Below, piece after piece: positions 29,247-38,953 of a stretch of DNA of 64,000 bases. Origin of the DNA: Planktothrix rubescens CCAP 1459/22. Lineage in GTDB: Bacteria > Cyanobacteriota > Cyanobacteriia > Cyanobacteriales > Microcoleaceae. The notes under the pieces were generated by a model, which was not told the DNA's origin, searched no databases, and saw nothing but the letters and a program-made list of their open reading frames with translations. The DNA lies in NCBI GenBank assembly GCA_904830895.1, contig LR882958.1:4669501-4733500 (forward strand), read 5' to 3'. Made by a program: the position numbers and the translations under genes. Every line of letters starts with the position of its first letter. Position 1 is the first letter of the stretch.

Positions 29247-30581
29247 ATGTTTTCCTTATTTGATTACCCCGAACCATCCCCCCTAAAACGTCTATCCGTC
29301 GAGGATGGACTGCTCTTAAATGCTGAACGTTGGCAATCTGCCCACGCCTATCACCAGAATCGTCAAAATCTCCATTATCAATCCCTGAATCAACCAGGAA
29401 TCGTCTGTGGATTAGGGGTTTCTGCTATTCCTGCACCGGATCATATTGTCGCTAAATATCGGGATAATCGCTGGATTAAAATTGACCGTGGAATTGCGAT
29501 TGATTTAATCGGGAATCCGATAATTGTTCCCGAACCGATGGAATTTCATATTGCCTCTGAAGCTGGGGAAAACCCTCTATTAATTTATATTACTATCAGA
29601 TACGTTAATCCAGAAACACTATATCGACCCGAATCAAAATATTTGATCGAGGAAATGTTTAGAATTGATGAAAAAATTAATAAACCTGAACAACTAGAGG
29701 TAGAACTCTGCCGGATTATCTTATTAGCAGGAAACGTTCAAATTACCTCCCCAACTAATGTTTTCTTCCCCGCCGGAAATCATATTGATTTGCGCTATCG
29801 GCAACAAGTAATGGCACGTCATCAAGGGGTGGTGAGCGTCGGTTTAATTGCCAACGATTCACCCATTGATCAGATGATTTTATCATCTTTATCTGGACTA
29901 ATTCAATCTTTACCTGCACTTTATCCCGCCCTTGGAGGTCGGTCAGAAATTGGCAAAATTAAATTACAGACAGAAGAAAATAACGAATCTTTAAACTATG
30001 ATTTACTCTACCTCAGTTATCAAAAAATTGCTATATTAACAGAATCAGAAACTGAAATTCTCAGAGAATATAGGGAAACTGGAGGGATAATTTTTATAGA
30101 ATTAACAACTCTGGAAAACGAAATTGTGCAGTTAATTAAAATTCAACAAAAACTGAAAGAAACCCTAAATGATCTTAAAGAAGATGGAGAATTTGATCCA
30201 TTGATACAACAGTTAGAAAGCGAACTAGAGACGACAACAAAGATTTTAGATAAACAGTTAGCTGATGTGATTGCCACCGTCAGAAATTTAGCTCAAAAAA
30301 TAGGCGAAGTTACAGCAAACGATTCAGGAGTAATTGCTCGTCAACATCCCCTACGAAATCAGCCTTTTCTGTTTAGTCAGTTTCCGATAATTAAAGAACA
30401 AGAAATTAGCTTATTTAACTGGGATAATATTATATTAGTTTTAGGAGATTTGTCAATGGCTTGGGGAATAAATGAAGGGTTTAGTTTTCCAAGAGAAACG
30501 ATTAGATCTGCTCAAGAAATGGGGATTAATTTTCTATATTTTGCCGTAAAAAGGCGACAATTAACTCAACTTCTACTTTAG
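29247..30581 (+). CDS. CIS-locus protein with DUF4159-like C-terminal part
   Basis: 444 residues from ATG 29247 (MFSLFDYPEPSPLKRLSVED). The N-terminal module (AERWQSAHAYHQNRQNLHYQ, then PGIVCGLGVSAI) resembles a region I associate with several baseplate-linked CIS proteins. A central part contains two coiled-coil-like helices (about 270-360). The C-terminal segments (LLYLSYQKIAILTESETEIL, then HPLRNQPFLFSQFPII, LVLGDLSMAWG, QEMGINFLYFAVKRRQL) look like DUF4159, with the helices inserted. The function is not known. Position suggests a baseplate accessory. Confidence 0.6.
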   Translation: MFSLFDYPEPSPLKRLSVEDGLLLNAERWQSAHAYHQNRQNLHYQSLNQPGIVCGLGVSAIPAPDHIVAKYRDNRWIKIDRGIAIDLIGNPIIVPEPMEFHIASEAGENPLLIYITIRYVNPETLYRPESKYLIEEMFRIDEKINKPEQLEVELCRIILLAGNVQITSPTNVFFPAGNHIDLRYRQQVMARHQGVVSVGLIANDSPIDQMILSSLSGLIQSLPALYPALGGRSEIGKIKLQTEENNESLNYDLLYLSYQKIAILTESETEILREYRETGGIIFIELTTLENEIVQLIKIQQKLKETLNDLKEDGEFDPLIQQLESELETTTKILDKQLADVIATVRNLAQKIGEVTANDSGVIARQHPLRNQPFLFSQFPIIKEQEISLFNWDNIILVLGDLSMAWGINEGFSFPRETIRSAQEMGINFLYFAVKRRQLTQLLL

Positions 30582-30645
30582 GTTTATGAACAATTAATTG
30601 ATTGAGGTTGTTAATCTTTATTCCCACTATAAAATTAAACTTACT

Positions 30646-32115
30646 ATGGCTAACAAAACCTTCTCTTTTTTCCAGAAAATTTTTGATAAATCCGTGGGTT
30701 CTTTATCCATTCGCCGTACCTTGCCCCTGATTATTGTTACACCTTTATTGGTTTCTGTCACAGTGATTAGCTGGTTTAACTTTCAAGCGGGAAAACAAGA
30801 GATTGAAAAACTGATGTTAAAAATTAGTGAAAAATCAACTCAGATGATTGAACTCAATCTTCGTAATTATTTAGGAAAGCCAAAAGTATTATTACCCGCA
30901 TACTTCGCAGCCATCCAAAGTGGGAATGTTGATATTAATAACTTACAAGAAGTCAAGCGATATTTTTGGCAACAACTACAAAAAACAAACGCATTAACTT
31001 CCATTTATATAGGAACGGAAAAAGGAAACTATGTACATTATGAGAAAACAGAAAATGAATTTATAGAAAAATTTAGAGATGAATCAACGAACGGAAATCG
31101 GAACTTGTATGAAGTTGACTCCAAAGGAAATCGCATCAGATTGATCAAAAGTGTGGAGTATGATCCTCGTGCTCGTCTCTGGTATGAATTTTCTAAAAGT
31201 ATAGGAAGACCAAGCTGGAGTCCGGTTTATCAACTAGCCAGTATCAATACGCTAGGGATGGATTTTTCTATTCCGATTTACGATCGGGAATCTGGGAGTT
31301 TTGAAGGAGTGATTTCCACTGATATTAGTCTGGTACAAATTAGCAAATTTTTACGAAATTTAGAAATTAGTCAGAATGGAAAAGCTTTAGTTATAGAACG
31401 GACGGGAGATGTAATTGCAATCTCAACTTTAGAGCAACCTTTTAAAGTAGTGAATAATCAAAATAAACGACTGAATATGAGTGAAAGTCAAGATCCGATT
31501 ATTCAAGGAATAAATCAATACTTAATTGAAAAATTTAATGGTTTAGATCAAATTAAAGAGAAACAACAATTTACCTTTCGATTCAAAGGAAATTCACAAC
31601 TTGTCCAAGTCACCCCTTTACAACAGAATCAAGAAGGAAAAGAAATTGGTTGTGATTGGTTAATGGTGGTTGTGATTCCCTATTCTGATTTTCTTCAATA
31701 TATCTATACTTATACAACTTTAACCATAATTATTGGCGTTTTGGTAGCGGGTATTGGCGTGATTTTAGCTCTGTTAATGGTGCGTTGGATTATTAAACCT
31801 ATTGAACAGTTACAACAAGCAGCCCATACTATTGAGTCACAAAACTTTGATCAAAGTATATTAGAGGAGGTGAGTCGTCGTCGCGATGAATTTGGACAGT
31901 TAGGAAAAGTAATGTTAGCTATGGCAAATGTCATTTACAGTCGCGAACAAAATTGGAAACAAATGATTGATCAACTTCAAAATCAAGATCTGCAAAAGCA
32001 AAAAACCAAGAGTGGAAATAATTCCCAAAAGCAAGTCAAAAACTTAGAAATATTATTGAGAGAATCACAACAACTCAGGACAAAAATAGGAGAAAATGAT
32101 AAAAATCAAAGATAA
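30646..32115 (+). CDS. Cache-HAMP membrane receptor lacking an output domain
   Basis: 489 residues from ATG 30646. Transmembrane helix 1 at about 24-44 (LPLIIVTPLLVSVTVISWF); extracytoplasmic dCache-type sensor domain (VEYDPRARLWYEFSKSIGRP, then FSIPIYDRESGSFEGVISTD); helix 2 at about 351-380; HAMP domain (IKPIEQLQQAAHTIESQNFD); then a short basic, Gln-rich helical tail. No histidine kinase, cyclase or chemotaxis signalling domain follows. Typical members of this architecture carry one, so signal output here must go through another protein. It lies inside the CIS gene run, which suggests coupling to the CIS baseplate (inference). Confidence 0.85.
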   Translation: MANKTFSFFQKIFDKSVGSLSIRRTLPLIIVTPLLVSVTVISWFNFQAGKQEIEKLMLKISEKSTQMIELNLRNYLGKPKVLLPAYFAAIQSGNVDINNLQEVKRYFWQQLQKTNALTSIYIGTEKGNYVHYEKTENEFIEKFRDESTNGNRNLYEVDSKGNRIRLIKSVEYDPRARLWYEFSKSIGRPSWSPVYQLASINTLGMDFSIPIYDRESGSFEGVISTDISLVQISKFLRNLEISQNGKALVIERTGDVIAISTLEQPFKVVNNQNKRLNMSESQDPIIQGINQYLIEKFNGLDQIKEKQQFTFRFKGNSQLVQVTPLQQNQEGKEIGCDWLMVVVIPYSDFLQYIYTYTTLTIIIGVLVAGIGVILALLMVRWIIKPIEQLQQAAHTIESQNFDQSILEEVSRRRDEFGQLGKVMLAMANVIYSREQNWKQMIDQLQNQDLQKQKTKSGNNSQKQVKNLEILLRESQQLRTKIGENDKNQR

Positions 32116-32164
32116 TTAATTATAAATTAAATACTTTTAATCAATAAAACTCAAGGAATGAAAC

Positions 32165-34456
32165 ATGAAAACCAATCTAATTACCACTGATATTTCTACA
32201 ACTGAACTGACATTCAAACCGGGTGAATCAGCCGTATCTTTTGAAATCAATGCGATTAACTATAGTGATCGTTTTGCCAGCTTTCAGGTAGAAGTATTAG
32301 CGGCGGGTACGGATGAAAATTTAGCCCCAAATTGGTATATTCTCTCCCCCGAAATTTGTACGAAAAAACCCCCAGGAGATTCTACACAATTTCTGGTTAA
32401 AATTATTGATAGTCCTTTACCTGGTTTTGTCGGTCAGATGAATCTAACCGTGAGAGTTTTTTCCATTGAACTTCAGGAAGAAACCCGTCAATTATTGCGG
32501 TTAAATATACTCGAAGGAAGCGGGGGAGTTGGCTTAAAATTAACCCTTCCTGTTCAGGAATTTCAAGCTTACCCCCTACAGCAAATTAAAATCCCGGTTC
32601 AGGTTTATAATCCCAGTTCTCAACCTGCGAATGCGGTATTAAAATTAACAGGAATTAATCCCACCTGGTTAATAGAAGAACAACAGCTTATCCAAATTCC
32701 ATCTCGTTTTCGAGTTGATGCCGTTTTCTGGTGCCAAATTCCCGATATTATCCAAACTAAAAGCCAAGTTCAGCCCTTCACTATTACAGCAATAATTACC
32801 AATGGTTTATCAAGGCAAATTACCGGGAATTTATTAATTTTACCCCAAGGAATTGTAGAGTTTAGGTGTTTTCCCCAGGAACGTCGTATCCCCAGTAGAA
32901 GGAGATTTTTTTGGCGTTCTGACCCGGTTATTTTTCATATAGAAATAAAAAATTGCAGTAATGTTTCGCAGATATTTCAACTCCAAATTAATTGTTCAGA
33001 CAAAATAAAATATGAATTAAAATCCGATTTATCTCTATTAATACAAGACAAAAAAAAATCTATAGAACCATTAAATAATGATGTAGAGATCAATGATTTT
33101 GATCCTACTATTGATCTCGATATTGGCGAAACAAATCAAATCTTATTAATCACAAAAATTAAACGACATTGGTTAGGTCGGATCAGGAAATTTTTAATAG
33201 AAGTAACAACAATACAAACACAACATCTTTCTTCTGTGTCTGATAGCCGTTTGTCTAGCACTTCTCCCCCCAATCAAATCTTGAAATTAAAGGTTTTACC
33301 CTTTATTCCCCTGGGGTTAATATTAACGGGCAGTGTTGTATTACTGGGGTTACTGTGGTGGTTTTCGGCACTGAATCCTTATCATCCCTCTTTAGGACAT
33401 AAAAAACCAGTTAATTCTGTTCAATTTGATGGGTTAGCCAGTACGATCATGAGTGGTTCTAATGATCAGACAATAGCTGAATGGAAAGTTACTAACTTTT
33501 TTAATGATTTACACAATCAATTTATCGGTAAAATTGGCAATACTAAAAAGGCTGTGCGAGTGTTACGTTACCGACCCGTTGATAATAATATGATCGCCGC
33601 CGGATTGGAAAATGGGGAAATTCAATTGTGGGGATTAACGGAAGAAACCGGGTTAATTGATACTTTTTCAATTAATAAAGATGATCGCGTTTTTGCCTTA
33701 GAATTTTCTCAAGATTCTCAAACATTATTTAGTGGTCATGGTAGTGGTTTAGTTTTACAGTGGGATGCCAGTCTTCAGCGAGATCAAATTGCCAAAGGTA
33801 GCGATCGCCTATTAAAGAAAAAACAATTTGATTTTGCCGTTTATGACATGAGTTTTGTCGGGAAAGGCAATCTTCACCTAGCAGTTGTCGGTCGGTATAA
33901 TCAGTTTTTAATTTTGAATCTTGACCAGAATAAAACCTTTAAAGTTCCTTATCCAACCGGAGGACAAGATGATTATATTTTAAGTGTTGATGTTGCAGAA
34001 ATTGCTCCCGATATTTTAGCAACCGGGGATAATCAAGGAAATATTACAATCTGGAATATGAAAAACTGTTTAGATAGTTCAGGAGAATGTGAAGTGATTG
34101 ATCGTTGGCAAGGAAGTAAAATGGGGGAAGCGGTTCGTTCAGTTTCATTTAGTGATAATGGCTGCTATTTAGCCAGTGGTGGGGACGATGGTAAAGTTAT
34201 GCTTTGGGCTTTAACCTCCGAAGGAAAACGACCTTTAACAATGCCTGATGGTTCATCTATAGAAAACAATCTGGGAATTAAACAAGAAGTTAGCCATTCC
34301 TATCTTCAGAAAAAAATTAATAGTGTTGATGTTAAAATTGTCGATAAAAATATCTTAATTGCTAGTGGAGGTGATGATAATCAAGTCAGAATAGCCCAAA
34401 CAAAAAGAATATTTAATTTAGGTTGTGATTTTCGCAATAATCTTGAGATAGAGTAG
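32165..34456 (+). CDS. Ig-like / transmembrane / WD40 protein of the CIS locus
   Basis: 763 residues; AAGGAA precedes ATG 32165. The N-terminal about 370 residues are beta-rich Ig-like modules (FKPGESAVSFEINAINYSDR; QIKIPVQVYNPSSQPANAVL). One transmembrane helix at about 379-401 (FIPLGLILTGSVVLLGLLWW). The C-terminal part (about 410-763) is a set of WD40-type repeats, with motifs such as TIMSGSNDQTIAEWKV, MIAAGLENGEIQLWGL, CYLASGGDDGKVMLWAL and ILIASGGDDNQVRIAQT. WD40 propellers usually bind partner proteins. Which side each half is on cannot be read from the sequence; Lys/Arg density near the helix gives only a weak hint. Confidence 0.8.
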   Translation: MKTNLITTDISTTELTFKPGESAVSFEINAINYSDRFASFQVEVLAAGTDENLAPNWYILSPEICTKKPPGDSTQFLVKIIDSPLPGFVGQMNLTVRVFSIELQEETRQLLRLNILEGSGGVGLKLTLPVQEFQAYPLQQIKIPVQVYNPSSQPANAVLKLTGINPTWLIEEQQLIQIPSRFRVDAVFWCQIPDIIQTKSQVQPFTITAIITNGLSRQITGNLLILPQGIVEFRCFPQERRIPSRRRFFWRSDPVIFHIEIKNCSNVSQIFQLQINCSDKIKYELKSDLSLLIQDKKKSIEPLNNDVEINDFDPTIDLDIGETNQILLITKIKRHWLGRIRKFLIEVTTIQTQHLSSVSDSRLSSTSPPNQILKLKVLPFIPLGLILTGSVVLLGLLWWFSALNPYHPSLGHKKPVNSVQFDGLASTIMSGSNDQTIAEWKVTNFFNDLHNQFIGKIGNTKKAVRVLRYRPVDNNMIAAGLENGEIQLWGLTEETGLIDTFSINKDDRVFALEFSQDSQTLFSGHGSGLVLQWDASLQRDQIAKGSDRLLKKKQFDFAVYDMSFVGKGNLHLAVVGRYNQFLILNLDQNKTFKVPYPTGGQDDYILSVDVAEIAPDILATGDNQGNITIWNMKNCLDSSGECEVIDRWQGSKMGEAVRSVSFSDNGCYLASGGDDGKVMLWALTSEGKRPLTMPDGSSIENNLGIKQEVSHSYLQKKINSVDVKIVDKNILIASGGDDNQVRIAQTKRIFNLGCDFRNNLEIE

Positions 34457-34499
34457 AGACTTAAATAATTAATTTAACTATTTTTGAGGATTTAAAATT

Positions 34500-37067
34500 A
34501 TGGTGCATCAAACTCCACAAACTAACGGTCAAGCTCTGAATGATATTGAATATTCAGAAAATGCGGGAATTGCTAAACCCATCGCCTTGATTATTAACCC
34601 TTCCGAAGACAGTTCTGCCTGTGCTGGAGAGATTTTTGAACTGCGGGTTACAGTAACCAATCAAGGCAATAAAGGTGCTGTTATTAATATTTATATTGAT
34701 GAAACTTCTGGCTTGTTACGTCAGTGGTGTAGCTCGGCTTCGGAAAGTTTAGCCTTGGCTAACAATTGTAGTGCAGAGGTAGTTTTTTACTTCGCAATTC
34801 CTATTAATGCTACCCCCGAAAATCATAGTTATTTATTAGTTATTGATGCGCCCAAACACTATCCAGAAGACACGCCGATTCGTCATCAAGCGCGACTGCA
34901 AATTTTACCATCAGTACAATCCGCGACCCAGATTAATGACCCGACATTTCAAATTTTACCAATTACAACTTATCAAAAACCAACTATTATTGAACCGGGC
35001 AAACCTTTAGATTGTAAAATTATAGTTAATAACCGTTCTTCACGGGTTGATCGCTTTCGTTTAAGTTGTTCTGATCTGCCCAATGATTGGTTTACTGTGA
35101 TTTATCCAGAGGGATTAGTTGAATTAGGATTAGTCGGAGAACGGCAAAGTTTAGCATTGAATCCGGGGGCGAAAAGTGAGATTATTTTCCGCTTACAATT
35201 TCCTCTAAACGTCAAAGCCGGAAATTACTCCCCAACCCTACGTTTAACTTCCTTGAATAACCTCGATTTGGTACTAATTGATGTCTTGTATTTGCGGGTA
35301 CTTCCCACCTATAGATTAATCCCAGAATTGCAAACGAAAATTGGGAAAGTTAGTAAAGAAACGGGATGGTTTCGGCTGTTATTGGGGAATGGGGGAAACA
35401 CCCTCCGCAATGTTAGTTTTACGGCCGAAGAAGACGCAGGTAAACCAATTTGTACTTATATTTTTGACCCTGAACAGGTGAAATTAGGGGCGCAATTAAA
35501 AACTCAAATTGACCTAAAAGTTAAACCGAATAAATGGTGGCGACGTCCTTGGTTTGGCAAGGGATTACCTATTGAATTTTATATAGAAATTGAGGATAGT
35601 TATCAACTACCTGTTCCCGAACGGTTGCCAGGAACTTTAATTTGGGAAGCACGACCCCTTTGGCAATTTATTTTATTAATTTTTATGATTTTGGGGGCGA
35701 TCGCATCCCTAATTTTTGCGATTTGGTGGGTATTTTTCCGACCACCAACACCCCCGAAAATTTTAGAATTTACTTCGGTTTTTCCGACTTATGAACAAGC
35801 CGCAGAAGATGCGATTCACCTAAATTGGCAAATTCTTCACCCTCAACAGTTAAAAACGATTAAAATTATTGGGATTGCTGCCGATAGTGGTATTGTTTCT
35901 AGTGAAGATATATTGTATGATTTTAGCAAGGGGATTCCGCCGGAATTGAAGGAATTTTGCACCTTAGAATCGGTTTTAAATTGTCAAAATATCCGTACCG
36001 ATGCCCAACAAGCGGGAACTTATATTTTTCAAATGGATATATTTGCTAAAAAAGGCTATCAGTTAGCTGATTCTAAAAAAACAAACACGATTCGTATTAG
36101 TGCTTTACCCCAGCCTAAAATCTTGGATTTTATGGCAACACAAACAGCCTATCAAGAACCAGCCCCTAACCAATCTGTCTTAACATTTAATAATGAAATT
36201 GCCTTGAATTGGAAAATTAAAAATCCAGAACAATTGCAAGCATTAAAGTTAATGGCTCGTTCCACAGATGACACAGTTATAATTCCCTTAAAAACCTACG
36301 ATTTTAGTGACGGTATCCCCTCGGAGTTAAGTGGATTTTGCTTATTAGAATCGGAATTAATTTGTCAAAGAGTCCCTACAAATGCCCGAAAAGCCGGAAA
36401 CTATATTTTTGAATTGTCGGCGGTCTCTAAGGAGACACCAGAGGAAACTGCTATTAGCCAGAAAAGTGATATAATTAAGATTATTCCTTATATTTACCCG
36501 ACTAAAATTGTCTCTTTTTTAGTGAATGATCAGGACGCTTTACCTAAATATATTTTACCGATTAATCCTGAAAAAACTGCTAAAACTATTCGGATTAGTT
36601 GGAAGGTAGAAGGGGGTAAAAATACAATTGTTGAATTACTCCCCGCACCCGGAACAGTGGGTCTTGAAGGTTCGATCATTTATCCAATTACTCAACAACC
36701 GGGTATAGAAACAATTACACTTGCGGTTAAAGGAGAATCAGGGGAACAATTGAATCGAACTGTCACCTTTGAAAAAATTGTTGTTCCTATTTCTGAACCG
36801 AAAATACCCCCGGTCGATAAACAGCAGGATACTTCTCTCAAGGATTCCAGAACCCCTAAATTAACCCCAAATAACCCCAACCTTTCTCCAAATCGACCTA
36901 ATCAAACTGTCCCTAAATTGTCAACAACTCCACCTAATTTTCCTTTATTACCAACAGCACCGACCCCAATTCCAACTCCAACCCCATCTCCAACTTCTTC
37001 TCCAACTCCAACTCCAACCCCTTCTTTCTCAGCTTCACCGATTGAAATTCCTCCTCAATTTGATTAA
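34500..37067 (+). CDS. Ig-like membrane protein of the CIS locus
   Basis: 855 residues, GAGG before ATG 34500. N-terminal Ig-like modules (SACAGEIFELRVTVTNQGNK; EPGKPLDCKIIVNNRSSRVD) cover about 1-380. A single transmembrane helix follows (about 387-411, FILLIFMILGAIASLIFAIW). After it come three beta-rich modules with the repeated pattern LNWQI/LNWKI...QLKTIKI/QLQALKL, and a Pro/Thr/Ser-rich tail (PTPIPTPTPSPTSSPTPTPT). The layout mirrors the neighbour at 32165, with the WD40 part replaced. The pair probably acts together as membrane partners of the baseplate (inference). Confidence 0.75.
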   Translation: MVHQTPQTNGQALNDIEYSENAGIAKPIALIINPSEDSSACAGEIFELRVTVTNQGNKGAVINIYIDETSGLLRQWCSSASESLALANNCSAEVVFYFAIPINATPENHSYLLVIDAPKHYPEDTPIRHQARLQILPSVQSATQINDPTFQILPITTYQKPTIIEPGKPLDCKIIVNNRSSRVDRFRLSCSDLPNDWFTVIYPEGLVELGLVGERQSLALNPGAKSEIIFRLQFPLNVKAGNYSPTLRLTSLNNLDLVLIDVLYLRVLPTYRLIPELQTKIGKVSKETGWFRLLLGNGGNTLRNVSFTAEEDAGKPICTYIFDPEQVKLGAQLKTQIDLKVKPNKWWRRPWFGKGLPIEFYIEIEDSYQLPVPERLPGTLIWEARPLWQFILLIFMILGAIASLIFAIWWVFFRPPTPPKILEFTSVFPTYEQAAEDAIHLNWQILHPQQLKTIKIIGIAADSGIVSSEDILYDFSKGIPPELKEFCTLESVLNCQNIRTDAQQAGTYIFQMDIFAKKGYQLADSKKTNTIRISALPQPKILDFMATQTAYQEPAPNQSVLTFNNEIALNWKIKNPEQLQALKLMARSTDDTVIIPLKTYDFSDGIPSELSGFCLLESELICQRVPTNARKAGNYIFELSAVSKETPEETAISQKSDIIKIIPYIYPTKIVSFLVNDQDALPKYILPINPEKTAKTIRISWKVEGGKNTIVELLPAPGTVGLEGSIIYPITQQPGIETITLAVKGESGEQLNRTVTFEKIVVPISEPKIPPVDKQQDTSLKDSRTPKLTPNNPNLSPNRPNQTVPKLSTTPPNFPLLPTAPTPIPTPTPSPTSSPTPTPTPSFSASPIEIPPQFD

Positions 37068-37120
37068 ATAATTAATAGAATAATTTTCACTCTGATTACA
37101 AACCGCCTGATGTTAAAACT

Positions 37121-38932
37121 ATGATCAAAATAAATAAAATTCAAAAAGTGCGTTTTCCTCCTATTAATCTAAGTTTTAATTTTTGGGGATCGATAATTAT
37201 TGCTCAATTTTCCCTACCTTTTAATATTAATATACCCCAACAACCAACCGCAATTCCTACTCCCCCTACTCCCATTAATGGAGATTTTAACTACTATTTT
37301 TCTTTATGTAATGTCCTGCGGAAACAACCCCAGCTTGAAGAAGCGTTATCAGCCTGTAATCAAGCTATTAATTTGAGTAAAAAAAAGAGAGCAGATTTAT
37401 GGGGATTTCGCAGCGATCTATTATTAAAATTAGGACAATATGATCAAGCTTTAGTATCGAGTTTACAAGCTCTGGAAATTCAACCTAAAAACTCTCTAGC
37501 TTTAACTTTAAAGTGTCGCTCCCTTTTAGCATTAGGTCAACAAGATCAGGCTATTTCCGCTTGTGATAGTGCTTTAGAAATTAATCAAAATTGGGAGGAA
37601 TTTTCTCCGAGTCTTACTTGGTTAAGTCGAGGTTTAGCTCAAGAACAGAAAACCCAATATTCTGAAGCTTTAGCATCCTTTGATCAATCTTTAAAACTCG
37701 AGCCTCAGAATTCTATAGTTTTAGTTAGTAGCTGTCGAGTTTTGTTAGAAATGGAGAAGAATGAACAAGCTATTGGTAGTTGTGATAACGCTTTAAAAGT
37801 TAATCAAAATTGGGGAGAAAGTTCTCCGGCTCAAGCCTGGTTTTGGCGAGGGTTAGCCTTTAGTGGTTTAGCAAAATATCAGCAAGTTTTAACCAGTTGT
37901 GAAGCGGTAAAAACTGATTTAGAAAAAGATATTGTAGTCAAAAATAATTGTATTAAAACTACTAGAATCTCTCGGTTAGAATCAGCCAAAACTTCATACA
38001 AACAAGCAACAATGATCGCTCCTGAATTTGCTGTGGCTTGGACATATCAAGGGATAAATTTAGGAGAATTAAACGAATATGATCAAGCGCGAAAGGCTTT
38101 AGAAACAGCTATTAAAATTTATCCTAATAATGCCTTAGCTTTGGTGAATTTGTGTGCAACTCTGAATAAATTAGGGAATTATCAAGAAGCACTAACAGCC
38201 TGTGAAAGTGGATTACAACAAGATAGTAATTGGCTAGAAAGTGAGCCTGCTGATACTTTCATCCAGAAAGCACAGGCTTTAGCAGGTCTAAAACGCTATG
38301 AGGAGGGAATTTTGGCGATTGATCAGGCCTTGAGTTTGAAACCAGACTCAGCGATCGCTTGGAATACAAAAAGCGTGATTTTATGGCAAGCCCAAAAATA
38401 TCAGGAAGCTCTCAACGCATCGGAAAAGGCTTTAGCAGCCGATCCTAACTACTTTCAAGGGTGGTTTAATCGGGGGAGTATTCTGCGGGCGATGCAGGAA
38501 AATCAAGAGGCTCTCAGAGCTTATCAGCGTGCGATCGCTAGTGATATCACTTTTATACCAATAGAAACTCTGGGGTCAGTTTGGACTAATTCCAGTGCAA
38601 TTTTATGGGATTTAGGGCAATATCCAGAGGCAATTGCGGCAGCGAATAGTGCTATTGGGATTGATCCTAATTCAGTATCCGCTTGGTTTAATCGAGGGTT
38701 ATTTTTCACGGGTGTAAAAGATTATGAAGAAGCAGTTAAGTCTTATCAGCAAGCTCTGAAACTTGATCCAAAAGCGGTTAATATTTGGGTGGCTCAGGGC
38801 ATGGCATTCTTCTATTTAAAGCGCTATTCAGAAGCCTTAAATGCCTTTGAAGAAGCGTTAAAAATTGATCCGAACTATTTACCAGCTTTACAAAATCGGG
38901 ATCTAATTAGTCGGTATTTTCAGGGTAAATAA
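37121..38932 (+). CDS. TPR-repeat protein
   Basis: 603 residues. A hydrophobic N-terminal stretch (about 16-35, INLSFNFWGSIIIAQFSLPF) may be a signal peptide or anchor. It is followed by a Pro-rich link and tandem tetratricopeptide repeats to the end, e.g. YDQALVSSLQALEIQPKNSL, YEEGILAIDQALSLKPDSAI, YEEAVKSYQQALKLDPKAVN. TPRs mediate protein contacts. It ends the CIS-locus strand; the next gene is convergent with a 21-bp gap. Whether it belongs to the CIS is unclear. Confidence 0.75.
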   Translation: MIKINKIQKVRFPPINLSFNFWGSIIIAQFSLPFNINIPQQPTAIPTPPTPINGDFNYYFSLCNVLRKQPQLEEALSACNQAINLSKKKRADLWGFRSDLLLKLGQYDQALVSSLQALEIQPKNSLALTLKCRSLLALGQQDQAISACDSALEINQNWEEFSPSLTWLSRGLAQEQKTQYSEALASFDQSLKLEPQNSIVLVSSCRVLLEMEKNEQAIGSCDNALKVNQNWGESSPAQAWFWRGLAFSGLAKYQQVLTSCEAVKTDLEKDIVVKNNCIKTTRISRLESAKTSYKQATMIAPEFAVAWTYQGINLGELNEYDQARKALETAIKIYPNNALALVNLCATLNKLGNYQEALTACESGLQQDSNWLESEPADTFIQKAQALAGLKRYEEGILAIDQALSLKPDSAIAWNTKSVILWQAQKYQEALNASEKALAADPNYFQGWFNRGSILRAMQENQEALRAYQRAIASDITFIPIETLGSVWTNSSAILWDLGQYPEAIAAANSAIGIDPNSVSAWFNRGLFFTGVKDYEEAVKSYQQALKLDPKAVNIWVAQGMAFFYLKRYSEALNAFEEALKIDPNYLPALQNRDLISRYFQGK

Positions 38933-38953
38933 ATAATATTTAATTGTGCTTTT

